Shown: one piece after another, positions 29,280-37,966 of the stretch | Layout of the letters: every line of letters begins with the position of its first letter | Position numbering within the stretch: position 1 is the first letter of the stretch | Source of the DNA: Paenibacillus sp. J45TS6 | GTDB lineage: Bacteria > Bacillota > Bacilli > Paenibacillales > Paenibacillaceae | Reading direction: 5' to 3' | Assembly: GCF_018403285.1 (NCBI RefSeq) | Contig: NZ_BOSJ01000001.1 | Location: 310,001-374,000, forward strand | Length of the DNA stretch: 64,000 bases | Notes under the pieces: model-generated | Told to the model about the DNA's origin: nothing | Databases searched by the model: none | Seen by the model: only the letters and a program-made list of their open reading frames with translations | Position numbers and translations under genes: made by a program

Positions 29280-29627
29280 ATGATATTTGAAAACACAGGC
29301 CTGGACGGTTTAAAAAGTGATCTGGCGTACATGGACGAAAGTGCCGAGAAAGTCGGATTTATTCGTTGGCAGTGGGAATATTACCGCGCTACATACGACT
29401 ACAAAATTGAGGACAACAAGACAAAAAGCGAATATTTCTTGCGCATTAATACACGGGCAATCGAGGGCAAACTAGAGAAACCAGACACCATTCTTTCGGT
29501 AGAAGCTGTTTATATCGGAAGAGCGACATTCCCCCATGGACTAGAGTATGAGAGTGAAATTCCTTCTCCTGTTCTGAATGTAGCTAATGAGAAAATAAAA
29601 GAACTCAAGGAACTGCTTGAAGCTTAG
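29280..29627 (+). CDS. yugN: YugN-like family protein
   Basis: A 115-residue protein of the YugN-like family (PF08868 style): GFIRWQWEYYRATYDYKIED, YFLRINTRAIEGKLE and YIGRATFPHGLEYE. Function is unknown. A strong AGGAGG sits 12 bp before the ATG. It ends 5 bp before the ftsW start, so it is probably cotranscribed with ftsW. Confidence 0.82.
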   Translation: MIFENTGLDGLKSDLAYMDESAEKVGFIRWQWEYYRATYDYKIEDNKTKSEYFLRINTRAIEGKLEKPDTILSVEAVYIGRATFPHGLEYESEIPSPVLNVANEKIKELKELLEA

Positions 29628-29632
29628 GCACT

Positions 29633-30916
29633 ATGAATTCTATGAAGAAAAATACAGCTAGGCCTCAGAGAAAAGGTTTGCCTGATTATCAGCTACTGAT
29701 CCTCACCTTGCTGCTTACCGGTTTCGGACTGGTTATGGTTTACAGCTCGAGTTCCAGCATTGCCCTCATGTCTGAAAAACTCAACTTTGACGCACTTCAC
29801 TACACGAAAAGACAAGCGGTATATGCCATACTCGGCGTTATAGGCATGTTTGTTGCTATGAATATTCCTTTTGCAAAATACAAGCAATTATATAAACCCT
29901 TATTTTTTATTACCATTCTGATGCTCGTTGCCGTTCTATTCGTCGGAGTAGAAATCAACAACGCTAGAAGTTGGTTTAATCTTGGAATTGGAACTTTACA
30001 GCCTTCCGAGATTGCCAAAATATCGATCATTCTGTATTTAGCTGCGCTTATTACTAAAAAAGGCGAGCGTTTCCGAGATCTCAAAACAGGATATATCCCG
30101 GTGATGATTATTGTCGGCTTTGTTGCGGGACTCATCATGCTGCAACCTGACTTTGGTTCTACCTTTATCCTCGTTGCAACCTGCGGCCTCATTATTTACG
30201 CAGGCGGGGCAAGTATGAAGCACATCATGGGTTCCATCGGACTGCTCATTCTAGGCGCGGCCATTGTCATGGGTGCTGGTTATCTAGTGGATTTAATGTC
30301 CGGGAATGTATCCGGAAGTTCATACAGTTATAAGCTGGCACGGTTTCAATCTTTTCTCGATCCGTTTCATGATAAGACAGGAGATTCTTACAACCTGGTG
30401 AACTCACTTACCGCCATCGGAACAGGCGGCTTTACGGGTACAGGAATTGGCCAAGGGGTAATTAAGCTTCACTATCTACCCAATGCATTTAATGACTTTA
30501 TCTTTGCTGTCATCGGCGAAGAACTCGGATTCATCGGCACTACTATTTTCCTCATTATTTATGTTTACTTTATCTGGCGAGGGTTTACGATTGCACTTCG
30601 CTGCAAGGACATCTTCGGGACACTCGTTGGCGTCGGGATTATGGGGCTTATTGCAATTCAGGCCTTCATCAATATCGGCGGAGTTACCCAAACGATCCCT
30701 GTTACTGGGGTAACTCTTCCTTTTATCAGCTTTGGAGGAACCTCTTTGCTCGTAACGATGACAAGTATCGGGATCATGCTTAGTATTTCCCGGGAAAACA
30801 ATTTGGAAATATCGCAAGAGACGGTTAAATCCGTTCGAACGGTAACGGAAGAACGACCATCCCCAGCTCTTGTCACGCGGAATTCGCAAAAACGACGCAG
30901 TTCACGATCCAGGTAA
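29633..30916 (+). CDS. ftsW: SEDS-family peptidoglycan glycosyltransferase FtsW
   Basis: A polytopic membrane protein with ten hydrophobic segments starting at YQLLILTLLLTGFGLVMV. SEDS signatures are NNARSWFNLGIGTLQPSEIAK, the catalytic-region MLQPDFGSTFI with the essential Asp, a large extracytoplasmic loop SLTAIGTGGFTGTGIGQGV, and the C-terminal LPFISFGGTSLLV. It polymerises lipid II at the division septum with a cognate class B PBP. The basic C-terminal tail ending SQKRRSSRSR is cytoplasmic. FtsW is favoured over RodA or SpoVE by general similarity and the nearby ylaN, which adjoins ftsW in Bacillus; the assignment within the SEDS family is less certain. Confidence 0.88.
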   Translation: MNSMKKNTARPQRKGLPDYQLLILTLLLTGFGLVMVYSSSSSIALMSEKLNFDALHYTKRQAVYAILGVIGMFVAMNIPFAKYKQLYKPLFFITILMLVAVLFVGVEINNARSWFNLGIGTLQPSEIAKISIILYLAALITKKGERFRDLKTGYIPVMIIVGFVAGLIMLQPDFGSTFILVATCGLIIYAGGASMKHIMGSIGLLILGAAIVMGAGYLVDLMSGNVSGSSYSYKLARFQSFLDPFHDKTGDSYNLVNSLTAIGTGGFTGTGIGQGVIKLHYLPNAFNDFIFAVIGEELGFIGTTIFLIIYVYFIWRGFTIALRCKDIFGTLVGVGIMGLIAIQAFINIGGVTQTIPVTGVTLPFISFGGTSLLVTMTSIGIMLSISRENNLEISQETVKSVRTVTEERPSPALVTRNSQKRRSSRSR

Positions 30917-30918
30917 TA

Positions 30919-30960
30919 AAAGAAGGACAGTTTCGGTATTTACCGAGACTGTCCTTCTTT
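30919..30960 (+). terminator. Terminator after ftsW
   Basis: Long stem AAAGAAGGACAGT plus TCGGTA pairing with TACCGA plus ACTGTCCTTCTTT, with one mismatch and a tiny loop. It immediately follows the ftsW stop. Confidence 0.78.
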
Positions 30961-31024
30961 ATGCGGCTTTTATGCCATCCATTATGATAGGTAAGATCAA
31001 ACATTGTAAGATAAGATTTGCATC

Positions 31025-31387
31025 TTATTGCTCGTCGCCTCGGAAGGAAACACCTTCTACCTTCACGTTCACTTCAACAACTCGAAGACCTGTCATACTT
31101 TCTACTGCCTCACGTACATTCTGCTGAAGCATCCGGGATACTTCGTGAATAGGTGTCTCGTAAAGAACAATAATGCGGAGATCAATGGCTGTTTCCGTTG
31201 TTCCTACTTCTACAGTGACACCCTTTTGCACATTTTTTCCGCTGAGGCGTTTGGCCCAGCCTTCAGATAAACCTCCAGACATTGCTGCAATCCCCGGAGT
31301 TTCTAACGCTGCAAGGCCAGCAATTTTTGCTACAACATCATTGGATATCCGGATGTCGCCTGTTTCGATTTTTAGCTGTTCTGACAT
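31025..31387 (-). CDS. Asp23/Gls24-family envelope stress protein
   Basis: A 120-residue Asp23 (alkaline shock) family protein: IRISNDVVAKIAGLAALETPG, GVTVEVGTTETAIDLRIIV and a C-terminal VVEVNVKVEGVSF. In staphylococci and bacilli these proteins sit at the membrane and are linked to cell-envelope stress and fatty-acid control. Ribosome site AAGGAGG lies 8 bp before the ATG. It stands alone, convergent with ftsW. Confidence 0.88.
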   Translation of the reverse strand: MSEQLKIETGDIRISNDVVAKIAGLAALETPGIAAMSGGLSEGWAKRLSGKNVQKGVTVEVGTTETAIDLRIIVLYETPIHEVSRMLQQNVREAVESMTGLRVVEVNVKVEGVSFRGDEQ

Positions 31388-31510
31388 GCCATATCCTCCT
31401 TTGCTTCTTTATAAGATATTTTAATGCTTCTGCCCCCCAAATTGCAAATAAAAGTGCCATCTGACTGCTTAGGCAATGAAAACAATTTCATAATTCAGCA
31501 ATATATCAAA

Positions 31511-31542
31511 TGTTTCATATTACATGTTTCATATTACATGTT
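31511..31542. repeat. 14-bp tandem repeat upstream of the Ca2+/H+ antiporter gene
   Basis: TGTTTCATATTACA occurs twice head to tail (31511-31524 and 31525-31538) followed by TGTT, 2.3 exact copies. It lies 77 bp before the antiporter ATG, in the divergent intergenic region with the Asp23 gene. The junctions contain the palindrome ACATGT. It may be a regulator-binding site; no such protein is identified. Confidence 0.75.
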
Positions 31543-31618
31543 AAAGGGGGAATATAGTTATGAATTATGATCAAACTTCGTTCTTGCAAATTAAACGTTA
31601 GAAAAAAGGAGACTACAT

Positions 31619-32674
31619 ATGAGTAAAGTTAGAACCTCGCTGCTGATCATTACATTTTTACTAAGTGCGGTTTCCCATTACCTTCACTTTGACCCGCTTA
31701 TTCAGTTTGCCCTATCCGCCATCGCCGTAGTCTTTGTAGCTGGATTTTTAGGAAAAGCCACAGAGAATGTAGCTCACTATGCAGGGGAACGACTAGGCGG
31801 ATTTCTCAATGCCACTTTTGGGAATGCAGCCGAACTTATTATTGCTATCTTTCTCGTTAAAGAAGGTCTTTATGACATGGTCAAAGCAAGTTTGACTGGT
31901 TCCATTATCGGTAATTTACTGCTTGTGCTTGGTCTTAGTATTTTTCTCGGAGGCACCAAATTTAAGGTTCAGAATTTTAACCAATCCCTTGCGGGAATGA
32001 ACGGTTCTCTCATGATTGTTGCCGTAATCGCCCTGTTTGTGCCGGCAGTATTTTTTAATACCCATACGATTACTGTCCCTCAAACCGAAACCTTGAGTCT
32101 CATTGTAGCTGGTATTCTTATTGTTGCCTATATTGCTTGGATCATTTTCTCGATGATTACACATAAAGACATCCTTGCAGAGAACGTTGCTGAAGGAGAA
32201 ACTCATGAGGAGCCTGCCTGGTCTAAGAAAAAATCAATTGCTTATCTTGTACTCGCTACAGTGATGGTTGCTTTTGTCAGTGAATGGCTTGTTGGAACGC
32301 TGGAAACCCTGACTGTTCGATTTGGTCTTAGTGAAGTCTTTGTCGGTGCATTCCTGGTAGCGATTGTAGGAAACGCAGCTGAACACAGTGCAGCAGTCCT
32401 GCTCGCTATGAAAAATAAAATCGGAGCAGCTGTTGAGATTGCAGTAGGCAGCAGTTTGCAAATCGCGTTGTTTGTTGCACCCGTACTCGTCTTCACTAGT
32501 TTCTTCTTTGGAAACACCATGGACATCGTATTTACTACGATTGAACTCGTAGCCATTGGCGTTGCCGTATTTATCTCCAAATCGATTATTCAAGATGGAT
32601 CCACCAACTGGTACGAAGGGCTTCTTCTTATGGCTGTCTATGCTATTCTCGGTGTATCGTTCTTCTTGATTTAA
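31619..32674 (+). CDS. cax: Calcium/proton antiporter, CaCA family (Cax/YfkE type)
   Basis: A 351-residue integral membrane exchanger with about eleven hydrophobic segments. The two inverted alpha-repeats carry the ion-binding GNAAE signatures: FGNAAELIIAIFLVK in the first half and VGNAAEHSAAVLLAM in the second, separated by an acidic cytoplasmic loop AENVAEGETHEEP. It should exchange cytoplasmic Ca2+ for protons. AAAGGAG precedes the ATG. Together with the P-type ATPase at 15077-17863 it gives the cell two Ca2+ export routes. Confidence 0.92.
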   Translation: MSKVRTSLLIITFLLSAVSHYLHFDPLIQFALSAIAVVFVAGFLGKATENVAHYAGERLGGFLNATFGNAAELIIAIFLVKEGLYDMVKASLTGSIIGNLLLVLGLSIFLGGTKFKVQNFNQSLAGMNGSLMIVAVIALFVPAVFFNTHTITVPQTETLSLIVAGILIVAYIAWIIFSMITHKDILAENVAEGETHEEPAWSKKKSIAYLVLATVMVAFVSEWLVGTLETLTVRFGLSEVFVGAFLVAIVGNAAEHSAAVLLAMKNKIGAAVEIAVGSSLQIALFVAPVLVFTSFFFGNTMDIVFTTIELVAIGVAVFISKSIIQDGSTNWYEGLLLMAVYAILGVSFFLI

Positions 32675-32689
32675 GCTTATATACAAAAA

Positions 32690-32716
32690 AAGCATGCATC
32701 TCCAATCTGCATGCTT
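32690..32716 (-). terminator. Terminator after ylaN
   Basis: Hairpin AAGCATGCA/TGCATGCTT followed on the minus strand by TTTTTTGTAT. A second short stem (CCAGGAG/CTCCTGG) overlaps the ylaN stop codon. Confidence 0.78.
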
Positions 32717-32737
32717 CTATGAAAAGATGCCAGGAGC

Positions 32738-33034
32738 TTACTCCTGGTTTCCTTTATTATTAAGTGCCTCGTACAGGACAGCAAGATTACGTTCAAGGTT
32801 GTTTACCAACTGTTTACCTGTATCGACCGGAAGAAGACCTGCACGCACTGCAAAATCGACTTCTTTTGAAAATCCGAACACTTGCGTATCCAGTACTTCC
32901 TCATAGAGAGGGCAATAACGGGTTGCCAGATTCTCCATCTGAACTTGAATCAGTTTTTCTATTTTATATGCATCTTCTTCAAGAAGACGAATTGCTTTGG
33001 AATTAAGTTGTTCTTGCAGATCTGATGAAGTCAT
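32738..33034 (-). CDS. ylaN: YlaN family protein
   Basis: A 98-residue helical protein with the family core CPLYEEVLDTQVFGFSKEVDFAVR. YlaN is essential or near-essential in Bacillus and Staphylococcus under iron limitation; recent work links it to iron sensing and to the repressor Fur. The single Cys and the following Glu/Asp residues in that core are conserved. An AGGGGGGA site precedes the ATG. In Bacillus ylaN is adjacent to ftsW; here ftsW lies 1.8 kb away on the opposite strand. Confidence 0.92.
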   Translation of the reverse strand: MTSSDLQEQLNSKAIRLLEEDAYKIEKLIQVQMENLATRYCPLYEEVLDTQVFGFSKEVDFAVRAGLLPVDTGKQLVNNLERNLAVLYEALNNKGNQE

Positions 33035-33123
33035 GCACTCTTCCCCCCTACGTCCAGAATCTTGTACAACAATCTAATCTTAATATTAGACGAAAACCGT
33101 TCTCAATACAAGAAGCATCTAAA

Positions 33124-33159
33124 AAAAGCATCTTCGCCAAATTTGGCAAAGATGCTTTT
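33124..33159 (-). terminator. Terminator after the HPr-like gene
   Basis: Stem AAAAGCATCTT plus GCCAAA pairing with TTTGGC plus AAGATGCTTTT; minus-strand tail of Ts (TTTTTTTAG). Confidence 0.85.
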
Positions 33160-33174
33160 ACTGCTGTGTTGCTG

Positions 33175-33420
33175 TTATTCTTTTGCAAGCGAAACAGTAA
33201 GTCCATGTTTTTCGAATACTTCAGATAACTCTTTCTTCGCTTCATCTGCATCTGGTCCATGAACATGAAGTTCATAGTTTTTGCCGCCAACAAGTGTGGT
33301 GAATAGTCCCAGAATGCTCTTCACATCAATGTACTTTGTGTCAGAGTGGAGTACGATGGAAGAAGCGAATTTGCTGGCCGTTTGCGCAATCTCCACCACT
33401 GCCGCGTTATTATTCGACAT
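33175..33420 (-). CDS. HPr-like protein lacking the catalytic histidine
   Basis: An 81-residue HPr-fold protein. The conserved segment EIAQTASKFASSIVL aligns with helix 1 of HPr, and DVKSILGLFTTLV matches the KSI(M/L)G regulatory site with Ser35 in the place of HPr Ser46. With that alignment (offset 11) the position of the phosphorylatable His15 falls on an Asn in MSNNNAAVV, and the GIHARPA motif and first strand are absent. In-frame codons upstream reach a TAG after ten codons without restoring it, and GGAGGG fits the ATG. It therefore cannot carry phosphate in the PTS, but could still be modified at the serine by HPr kinase, like Crh. Confidence 0.85.
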   Translation of the reverse strand: MSNNNAAVVEIAQTASKFASSIVLHSDTKYIDVKSILGLFTTLVGGKNYELHVHGPDADEAKKELSEVFEKHGLTVSLAKE

Positions 33421-33535
33421 AGGAATCCCTCCGTCTAGTGTAAGAATATTCTACTCTTTATAACCACTAACAATATACATTGAATCCGCTTTCTTAGCAA
33501 CTACATTTTCCATTTACTTGTTAGCTTCGTTTGTT

Positions 33536-34651
33536 TTAAACCAAGTTTTCGGGATTCAGTCCTTGCAGTTCTGGGATGACAAAAATTCCATCTTTACGGA
33601 TAAGTACATCATCAAAATAAATCTCTCCACCGCCGTACTCCGGACGCTGAATAAGTACCAGGTCCCAGTGAATGGATGAAGTGTTTCCGTTATCTGTTAC
33701 ATCATATGCCTGCCCTGGCGTAAAATGAAGACTTCCTGCAATCTTTTCATCAAACAGGATATCTTTCATCGGGTGCAGAATATGCGGATTAAATCCAATA
33801 GCAAATTCACCGATGTAACGTGCACCCTCATCTGTGTCCAAAATTTCATTGAGTCGTTTCGTATCATTACTTGTAGCTTCTACAATCTTACCGTTCTCAA
33901 AACGGAATTTAATATTCTCAAATGTAATCCCATTGTATAACGTAGGTGTGTTATAGCTGATTGTCCCATTTACAGAATCGCGAACGGGTGCGCTATATAC
34001 TTCTCCATCCGGAATGTTTTTCTCTCCCGCACATTTTTCTGCTCCAATGGATTTAATGGAGAAATGTAGATCAGTTCCGGGGCTGACAATGCGGACTTTA
34101 TCGGTTTTGCGCATCAGCTCAGCCAATGGATCTTGTGCTTTGTCCATTTTGGCATAATCCAAATTACATACCTTGAAATAAAAGTCTTCAAATGCTTCTG
34201 TACTCGTGTTCGCAAGCTGCGCCATACTTGCATTCGGATAACGAAGTACTACCCACTTCGTACGCTTCACACGTTCTTCGCTATGTACAGGGTGAGAATA
34301 GAGTGCATTGTACATTTTCATTTTTTCTTCAGGCACATCAGAGAGGTCATTCGCATTTTCTCCAGCGCGAATTCCGATATATCCATCCATAAGTTCCATT
34401 CGCTTCAAGTCAATCTCTGCCCATGTTTTCAGCTGTGCTTCTGTTGCACCCATCAGCATGGAACGGAGTACTGTTTTATCAGTCAGCTGAACAAACGCAT
34501 TACCGCCGGCTTTACCGATTTCTTCAATAATTGCATTCAGCAGGTCGCGTTCTGAGCCGATCATCTCCACTAGAACATTTTCTCCTGGTTGTACATTTAC
34601 AGAATATCCAACCAAATTTTGAGCAAGTTTTTGAATTCTTGGATCTTTCAT
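33536..34651 (-). CDS. M29-family aminopeptidase (AmpS/PepS type)
   Basis: A 371-residue M29 aminopeptidase (thermophilic aminopeptidase family). The family's metal-ligand region appears as GEKNIPDGEVYSAP, GARYIGEFAIGFNPHI and SIHWDLVLIQRPEYGGGEI, and the N-terminal domain begins KDPRIQKLAQNLVGYSVNVQ. It removes N-terminal residues from peptides in the cytoplasm using two metal ions. AAGGAGG sits upstream of the ATG. The gene is monocistronic; no clear terminator follows. Confidence 0.9.
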   Translation of the reverse strand: MKDPRIQKLAQNLVGYSVNVQPGENVLVEMIGSERDLLNAIIEEIGKAGGNAFVQLTDKTVLRSMLMGATEAQLKTWAEIDLKRMELMDGYIGIRAGENANDLSDVPEEKMKMYNALYSHPVHSEERVKRTKWVVLRYPNASMAQLANTSTEAFEDFYFKVCNLDYAKMDKAQDPLAELMRKTDKVRIVSPGTDLHFSIKSIGAEKCAGEKNIPDGEVYSAPVRDSVNGTISYNTPTLYNGITFENIKFRFENGKIVEATSNDTKRLNEILDTDEGARYIGEFAIGFNPHILHPMKDILFDEKIAGSLHFTPGQAYDVTDNGNTSSIHWDLVLIQRPEYGGGEIYFDDVLIRKDGIFVIPELQGLNPENLV

Positions 34652-34754
34652 CGTTATATGTTACCTCCTTCATGTAGTAAAGCTTCTATCGTTGTCTAAC
34701 ATTTCCATTGTATCATGCAGTTTGTCTGATGGGATACTTCATGTCAGAACTCAG

Positions 34755-35561
34755 TTACTTATAATGATCAAAATATACATCCGTCACAAGAAGTTCTTTT
34801 TTAGGGGCTCCTTCTGCTTTCTCGTAATGAATCTCACTTTCAGAAGACAACCTCAGGGGAAGATTCGTTTTTTTATCAATGAGCAAATGATATACGAGTG
34901 TAGCTTGTGCCCTTGTCAGATAATCTTCCAGCTGACTTTTCTGCTGTTCATACAGGGTATTCAGTTCCTTCAAACATTCACTGCGTTTATCATTAGGAAC
35001 CGAACTCGTGAGAGCAGGAAGTTCACTCTGAAGTTCCTGCATTTCCTCTTCAAGCTGATTACTTAGATACGTTACCGCTTCTTCACCTTCAAGTTCAATT
35101 CTAATCATTTGTTTCCCTCTCGGGACACCATACTCCGTACGAAACGTTTTGTTTTTTGTCTGTTCAATAGCTTCTAATTGGGCTAAGGGATTCCAGCGCG
35201 CTAGAGGTGGTTTTGTTCCATCTAAAGACTCCGCTTTCCACTCTTTATTCACCCTTTTCAAAGTAAGTGACCTTGTTTTTGTGTCTGTACTGCTCGGAGA
35301 TAACTGACCCTCAATAACGATCTCATTATGGTTTGTGAGCGTCCCTGAATACTGATATTCAGTATCAAATAATCCATGATCATCCGTTCGAATAGCCGCT
35401 TTTCCTCGAAACTTCATCTCTTCTTTACCAGCTAATCCCGTTAATGCACGTTGAAAGATTTCTTTTGGGTCCTCCTGATACCTGTAAGCACAACCCGTTC
35501 CCCAGGACAGAACAGCGACGCATAGGATTGCCATCAAGAAACGATATAATGATCTACACAT
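34755..35561 (-). CDS. Putative secreted lipoprotein of unknown function
   Basis: A 268-residue protein beginning MCRSLYRFLMAILCVAVLS, a short basic end and hydrophobic core, followed by WGTGC, a possible but weak lipobox (Gly at -3 is unusual). The mature part contains beta-rich segments such as TLTNHNEIVIEGQLSP and a helical stretch rich in Glu/Gln (ETYLSNQLEEEMQELQ-like region), then a C-terminal domain with LPLRLSSESEIHYEKA. The pattern resembles LolA-like or sporulation-type lipid-binding lipoproteins, but this is not secure. ATG at 35561 has AAAGG 10 bp upstream; ATG 35582 has none. Confidence 0.65.
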   Translation of the reverse strand: MCRSLYRFLMAILCVAVLSWGTGCAYRYQEDPKEIFQRALTGLAGKEEMKFRGKAAIRTDDHGLFDTEYQYSGTLTNHNEIVIEGQLSPSSTDTKTRSLTLKRVNKEWKAESLDGTKPPLARWNPLAQLEAIEQTKNKTFRTEYGVPRGKQMIRIELEGEEAVTYLSNQLEEEMQELQSELPALTSSVPNDKRSECLKELNTLYEQQKSQLEDYLTRAQATLVYHLLIDKKTNLPLRLSSESEIHYEKAEGAPKKELLVTDVYFDHYK

Positions 35562-35627
35562 ATCAACCCAACCTTTCCTCATTTATTGTTAGGTTGGCCT
35601 CAGTGTACTACTTATATCCATAAAAAA

Positions 35628-35656
35628 GAGCGTCCTCCTTTTTAAAGGAAGCGCTC
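35628..35656 (-). terminator. Terminator after the GGDEF gene
   Basis: Stem GAGCG plus AAGGAGG-type inner pairs closing with CGCTC; minus-strand tail TTTTTTATGG. It starts 1 bp beyond the stop. Confidence 0.75.
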
Positions 35657-35657
35657 C

Positions 35658-37664
35658 TTATCTGTACCTATTTTTATTCTCAATACATACCCGATTTCTA
35701 CCGCTGTTTTTAGCTTCATATAAAGCCATATCTGCACGGTAGAACAGCGATTCAACACTGACTTGATCATCAAGCCAGCACCATTCCCCAATTCCGCAGG
35801 ATACCGTAATCGATGGAGAAGTTCGCTTCGAGATTTGTACCCGGATATTCTCTGCAATAAAGAGCGCTTGCTGCGCACTGACCTGAGGTAAATAAATGGC
35901 CATCTCTTCCCCGCCCCATCTTGCACATAGGTCATCTGGACCTCCACTTTCGCGAATGACATCACTTACCTGGGTGAGTACTTGATCACCGATCTGATGA
36001 CCATAAGAATCATTTACTTGTTTGAAATCATCAAGGTCAATAACGATCAGTGAACCACAAAAGTCACTGCTCTGTCTTTCTTCTATCATTCGGTCCACAT
36101 AATGCCTTACGTACAAACCCGTTAACGCGTCTACTGTTGCCAGTCTCTTTACTTCGGCATGAAGAGTGGCATTCGTAACAGCAAGTCCAATATGAACACC
36201 CAGCATATCCATGAAACGAAAGTTATCGTAAGAGAAAAACTGTTTATTCTGATGTGTAACTAAAATAGCGCCTTCAACCTGTCCGCTTATGCGTAGAGGT
36301 ACGGCCATCATAGACTTAGAGTTTGTTATATCCATAAAAATAGAGCTTGGACCGGTATGTTTCTCATAGTCAAAAATGATAATAGGTTCTCCTGTACGAT
36401 ATACCTCTCCACTGATCCCGTAGAGCGAGTACTTCTCTTGTCCTAACGAAGGCAGCGTTGAATTCAGAACACGGAACTGCTGATCTTCCGGATCAAGCTT
36501 AAGGATACAGCAAGCTTTTGCCTTAAAAATACGCATTAGCTGCTGCACAGCGTATTCATAAATGTCTGCCAGCTGCAAACTCTGATTTATTTTTTTGGTT
36601 AACTCGTCTATCATTCGAAGTTCTTGAATGAGTGTATTCGATTGCTGATGCATCTTGGCATTCTCATAAGCTGTTCCAGCCGTATCCGCCATCATGACGA
36701 TTAGCTGGATATCCACATCCTCTATTATTTCTTTAGGAGTTTCAATATGAAAAACACCGTATGTCCCCTGCTTCCCTCTAAAAGGAATCCCAAATTCGTA
36801 TTTTTCCAGCCCAAGCGGCTGAGAAATCATTCTTTCTTCTGTATAAGCCATAGCACATACCGGATTGTATTGCCCTTGTAAATACAGCGGTTTGATCCGC
36901 GGATCTTCTGTAATTCCATCTTGTGACATGTACAGTGTCAGACGAGCTGCCGGGAACAGAAAAGCTACGCTGTCAAACACCTCTTCCAAAACGGTCTGAA
37001 CATCCATTCGATCGTGCATCCGCTGTACAATTTGAAATAGAATGGAACGTCGTCTATTTTCTTTTTCTGTTGTTTTATGAATATGCAGCAAATCGGATAG
37101 AAAGTGGTGCTCAAAATGACGATAAAAACTAGACTGAAAAAAAAGCTTTGCCGCTTCTAACACTTCAAGGATACCCTCTCTTACTTCTGCTTCTGGTACA
37201 GCGACGCACAGAACACCAAGCTGTTTTCCTTCAAGCCGCGTCTGGAGCGGTATTGTGTATAACCGGTAATGCTTATATTCTGAAATTACGGACTGCTGTG
37301 GATAAAGTCGGATATCTGTATCTACTTGCTCTAGTGCTTGGAATACAGCTTCTTTTATAGAAGAAAAGAGTTCTCCGCTTTTAGCCACACATAATTTATT
37401 ACTGTTCCACAGTGAAAACACCGAATGCTTTAGAGAAGGGATACACTGAATCTGATGATTCCATTCCTTAAATGCCTCACGGAGCAAACGATCATTATAC
37501 GCAGAATCAAAAGTGCTAACATCAAGATGATACAACCACTCCTCTTTTTCATTCCAATAACCTTGTTCTTCATGCAAAAGAGGAGGCGGAAAAGTCTGAA
37601 TGCCCCGGTCGGAGTTCTTTACATTACGTGCATTATAGAAAGTGCTATGTAATTGTTCTGTCAT
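35658..37664 (-). CDS. GAF-containing diguanylate cyclase-type protein (GGEEM active site)
   Basis: A 668-residue soluble protein. About residues 210-360 and 365-510 look like GAF-type sensor domains (e.g. QLIVMMADTAGTAYENAKM, then VYRTGEPIIIFDYEKHTG). The C-terminal 165 residues are a GGDEF domain: VDALTGLYVRHYVD, LIVIDLDDFKQVNDSYGHQ and FYRADMALYEAKNSGRN. The signature reads GGEEM (about 584-588) where GG(D/E)EF is expected, and no RxxD inhibitory site lies five residues upstream. It probably makes c-di-GMP but activity is uncertain. The start at 37664 has AAAGGAG 8 bp upstream. Confidence 0.83.
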   Translation of the reverse strand: MTEQLHSTFYNARNVKNSDRGIQTFPPPLLHEEQGYWNEKEEWLYHLDVSTFDSAYNDRLLREAFKEWNHQIQCIPSLKHSVFSLWNSNKLCVAKSGELFSSIKEAVFQALEQVDTDIRLYPQQSVISEYKHYRLYTIPLQTRLEGKQLGVLCVAVPEAEVREGILEVLEAAKLFFQSSFYRHFEHHFLSDLLHIHKTTEKENRRRSILFQIVQRMHDRMDVQTVLEEVFDSVAFLFPAARLTLYMSQDGITEDPRIKPLYLQGQYNPVCAMAYTEERMISQPLGLEKYEFGIPFRGKQGTYGVFHIETPKEIIEDVDIQLIVMMADTAGTAYENAKMHQQSNTLIQELRMIDELTKKINQSLQLADIYEYAVQQLMRIFKAKACCILKLDPEDQQFRVLNSTLPSLGQEKYSLYGISGEVYRTGEPIIIFDYEKHTGPSSIFMDITNSKSMMAVPLRISGQVEGAILVTHQNKQFFSYDNFRFMDMLGVHIGLAVTNATLHAEVKRLATVDALTGLYVRHYVDRMIEERQSSDFCGSLIVIDLDDFKQVNDSYGHQIGDQVLTQVSDVIRESGGPDDLCARWGGEEMAIYLPQVSAQQALFIAENIRVQISKRTSPSITVSCGIGEWCWLDDQVSVESLFYRADMALYEAKNSGRNRVCIENKNRYR

Positions 37665-37932
37665 ATAGGCGCTCCTTTGCACCTTTGGTGACCCAGCAAG
37701 TAACGGGATCAGGGCCAAAAGGCATGGTCGATTCATATCACATGGATGTGTCTACGATCTTCTTATGTTCTTACTTTTTAATATTAAAGTATTTGATGGT
37801 TTAAATTTAAGATACAATCTATATTACTCTCTTTACTGGCACTTTGCACCTTTTTTAAAGAAATCAGCACTACTTTTTTAGGTCTAATTACCTATCGACA
37901 AAATAAGACGAAATTCTACTTTGTCATTCTCT

Positions 37933-37960
37933 TGACTTCGTACTCTAATTTAATATAATA
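37933..37960 (+). promoter_or_regulatory. Sigma-A-type promoter of rpsD
   Basis: TTGACT, a 16-bp spacer and a perfect TATAAT, in AT-rich DNA 198 bp upstream of the rpsD ATG. The predicted start of transcription is near 37967. Confidence 0.8.
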
Positions 37961-37966
37961 TATATT

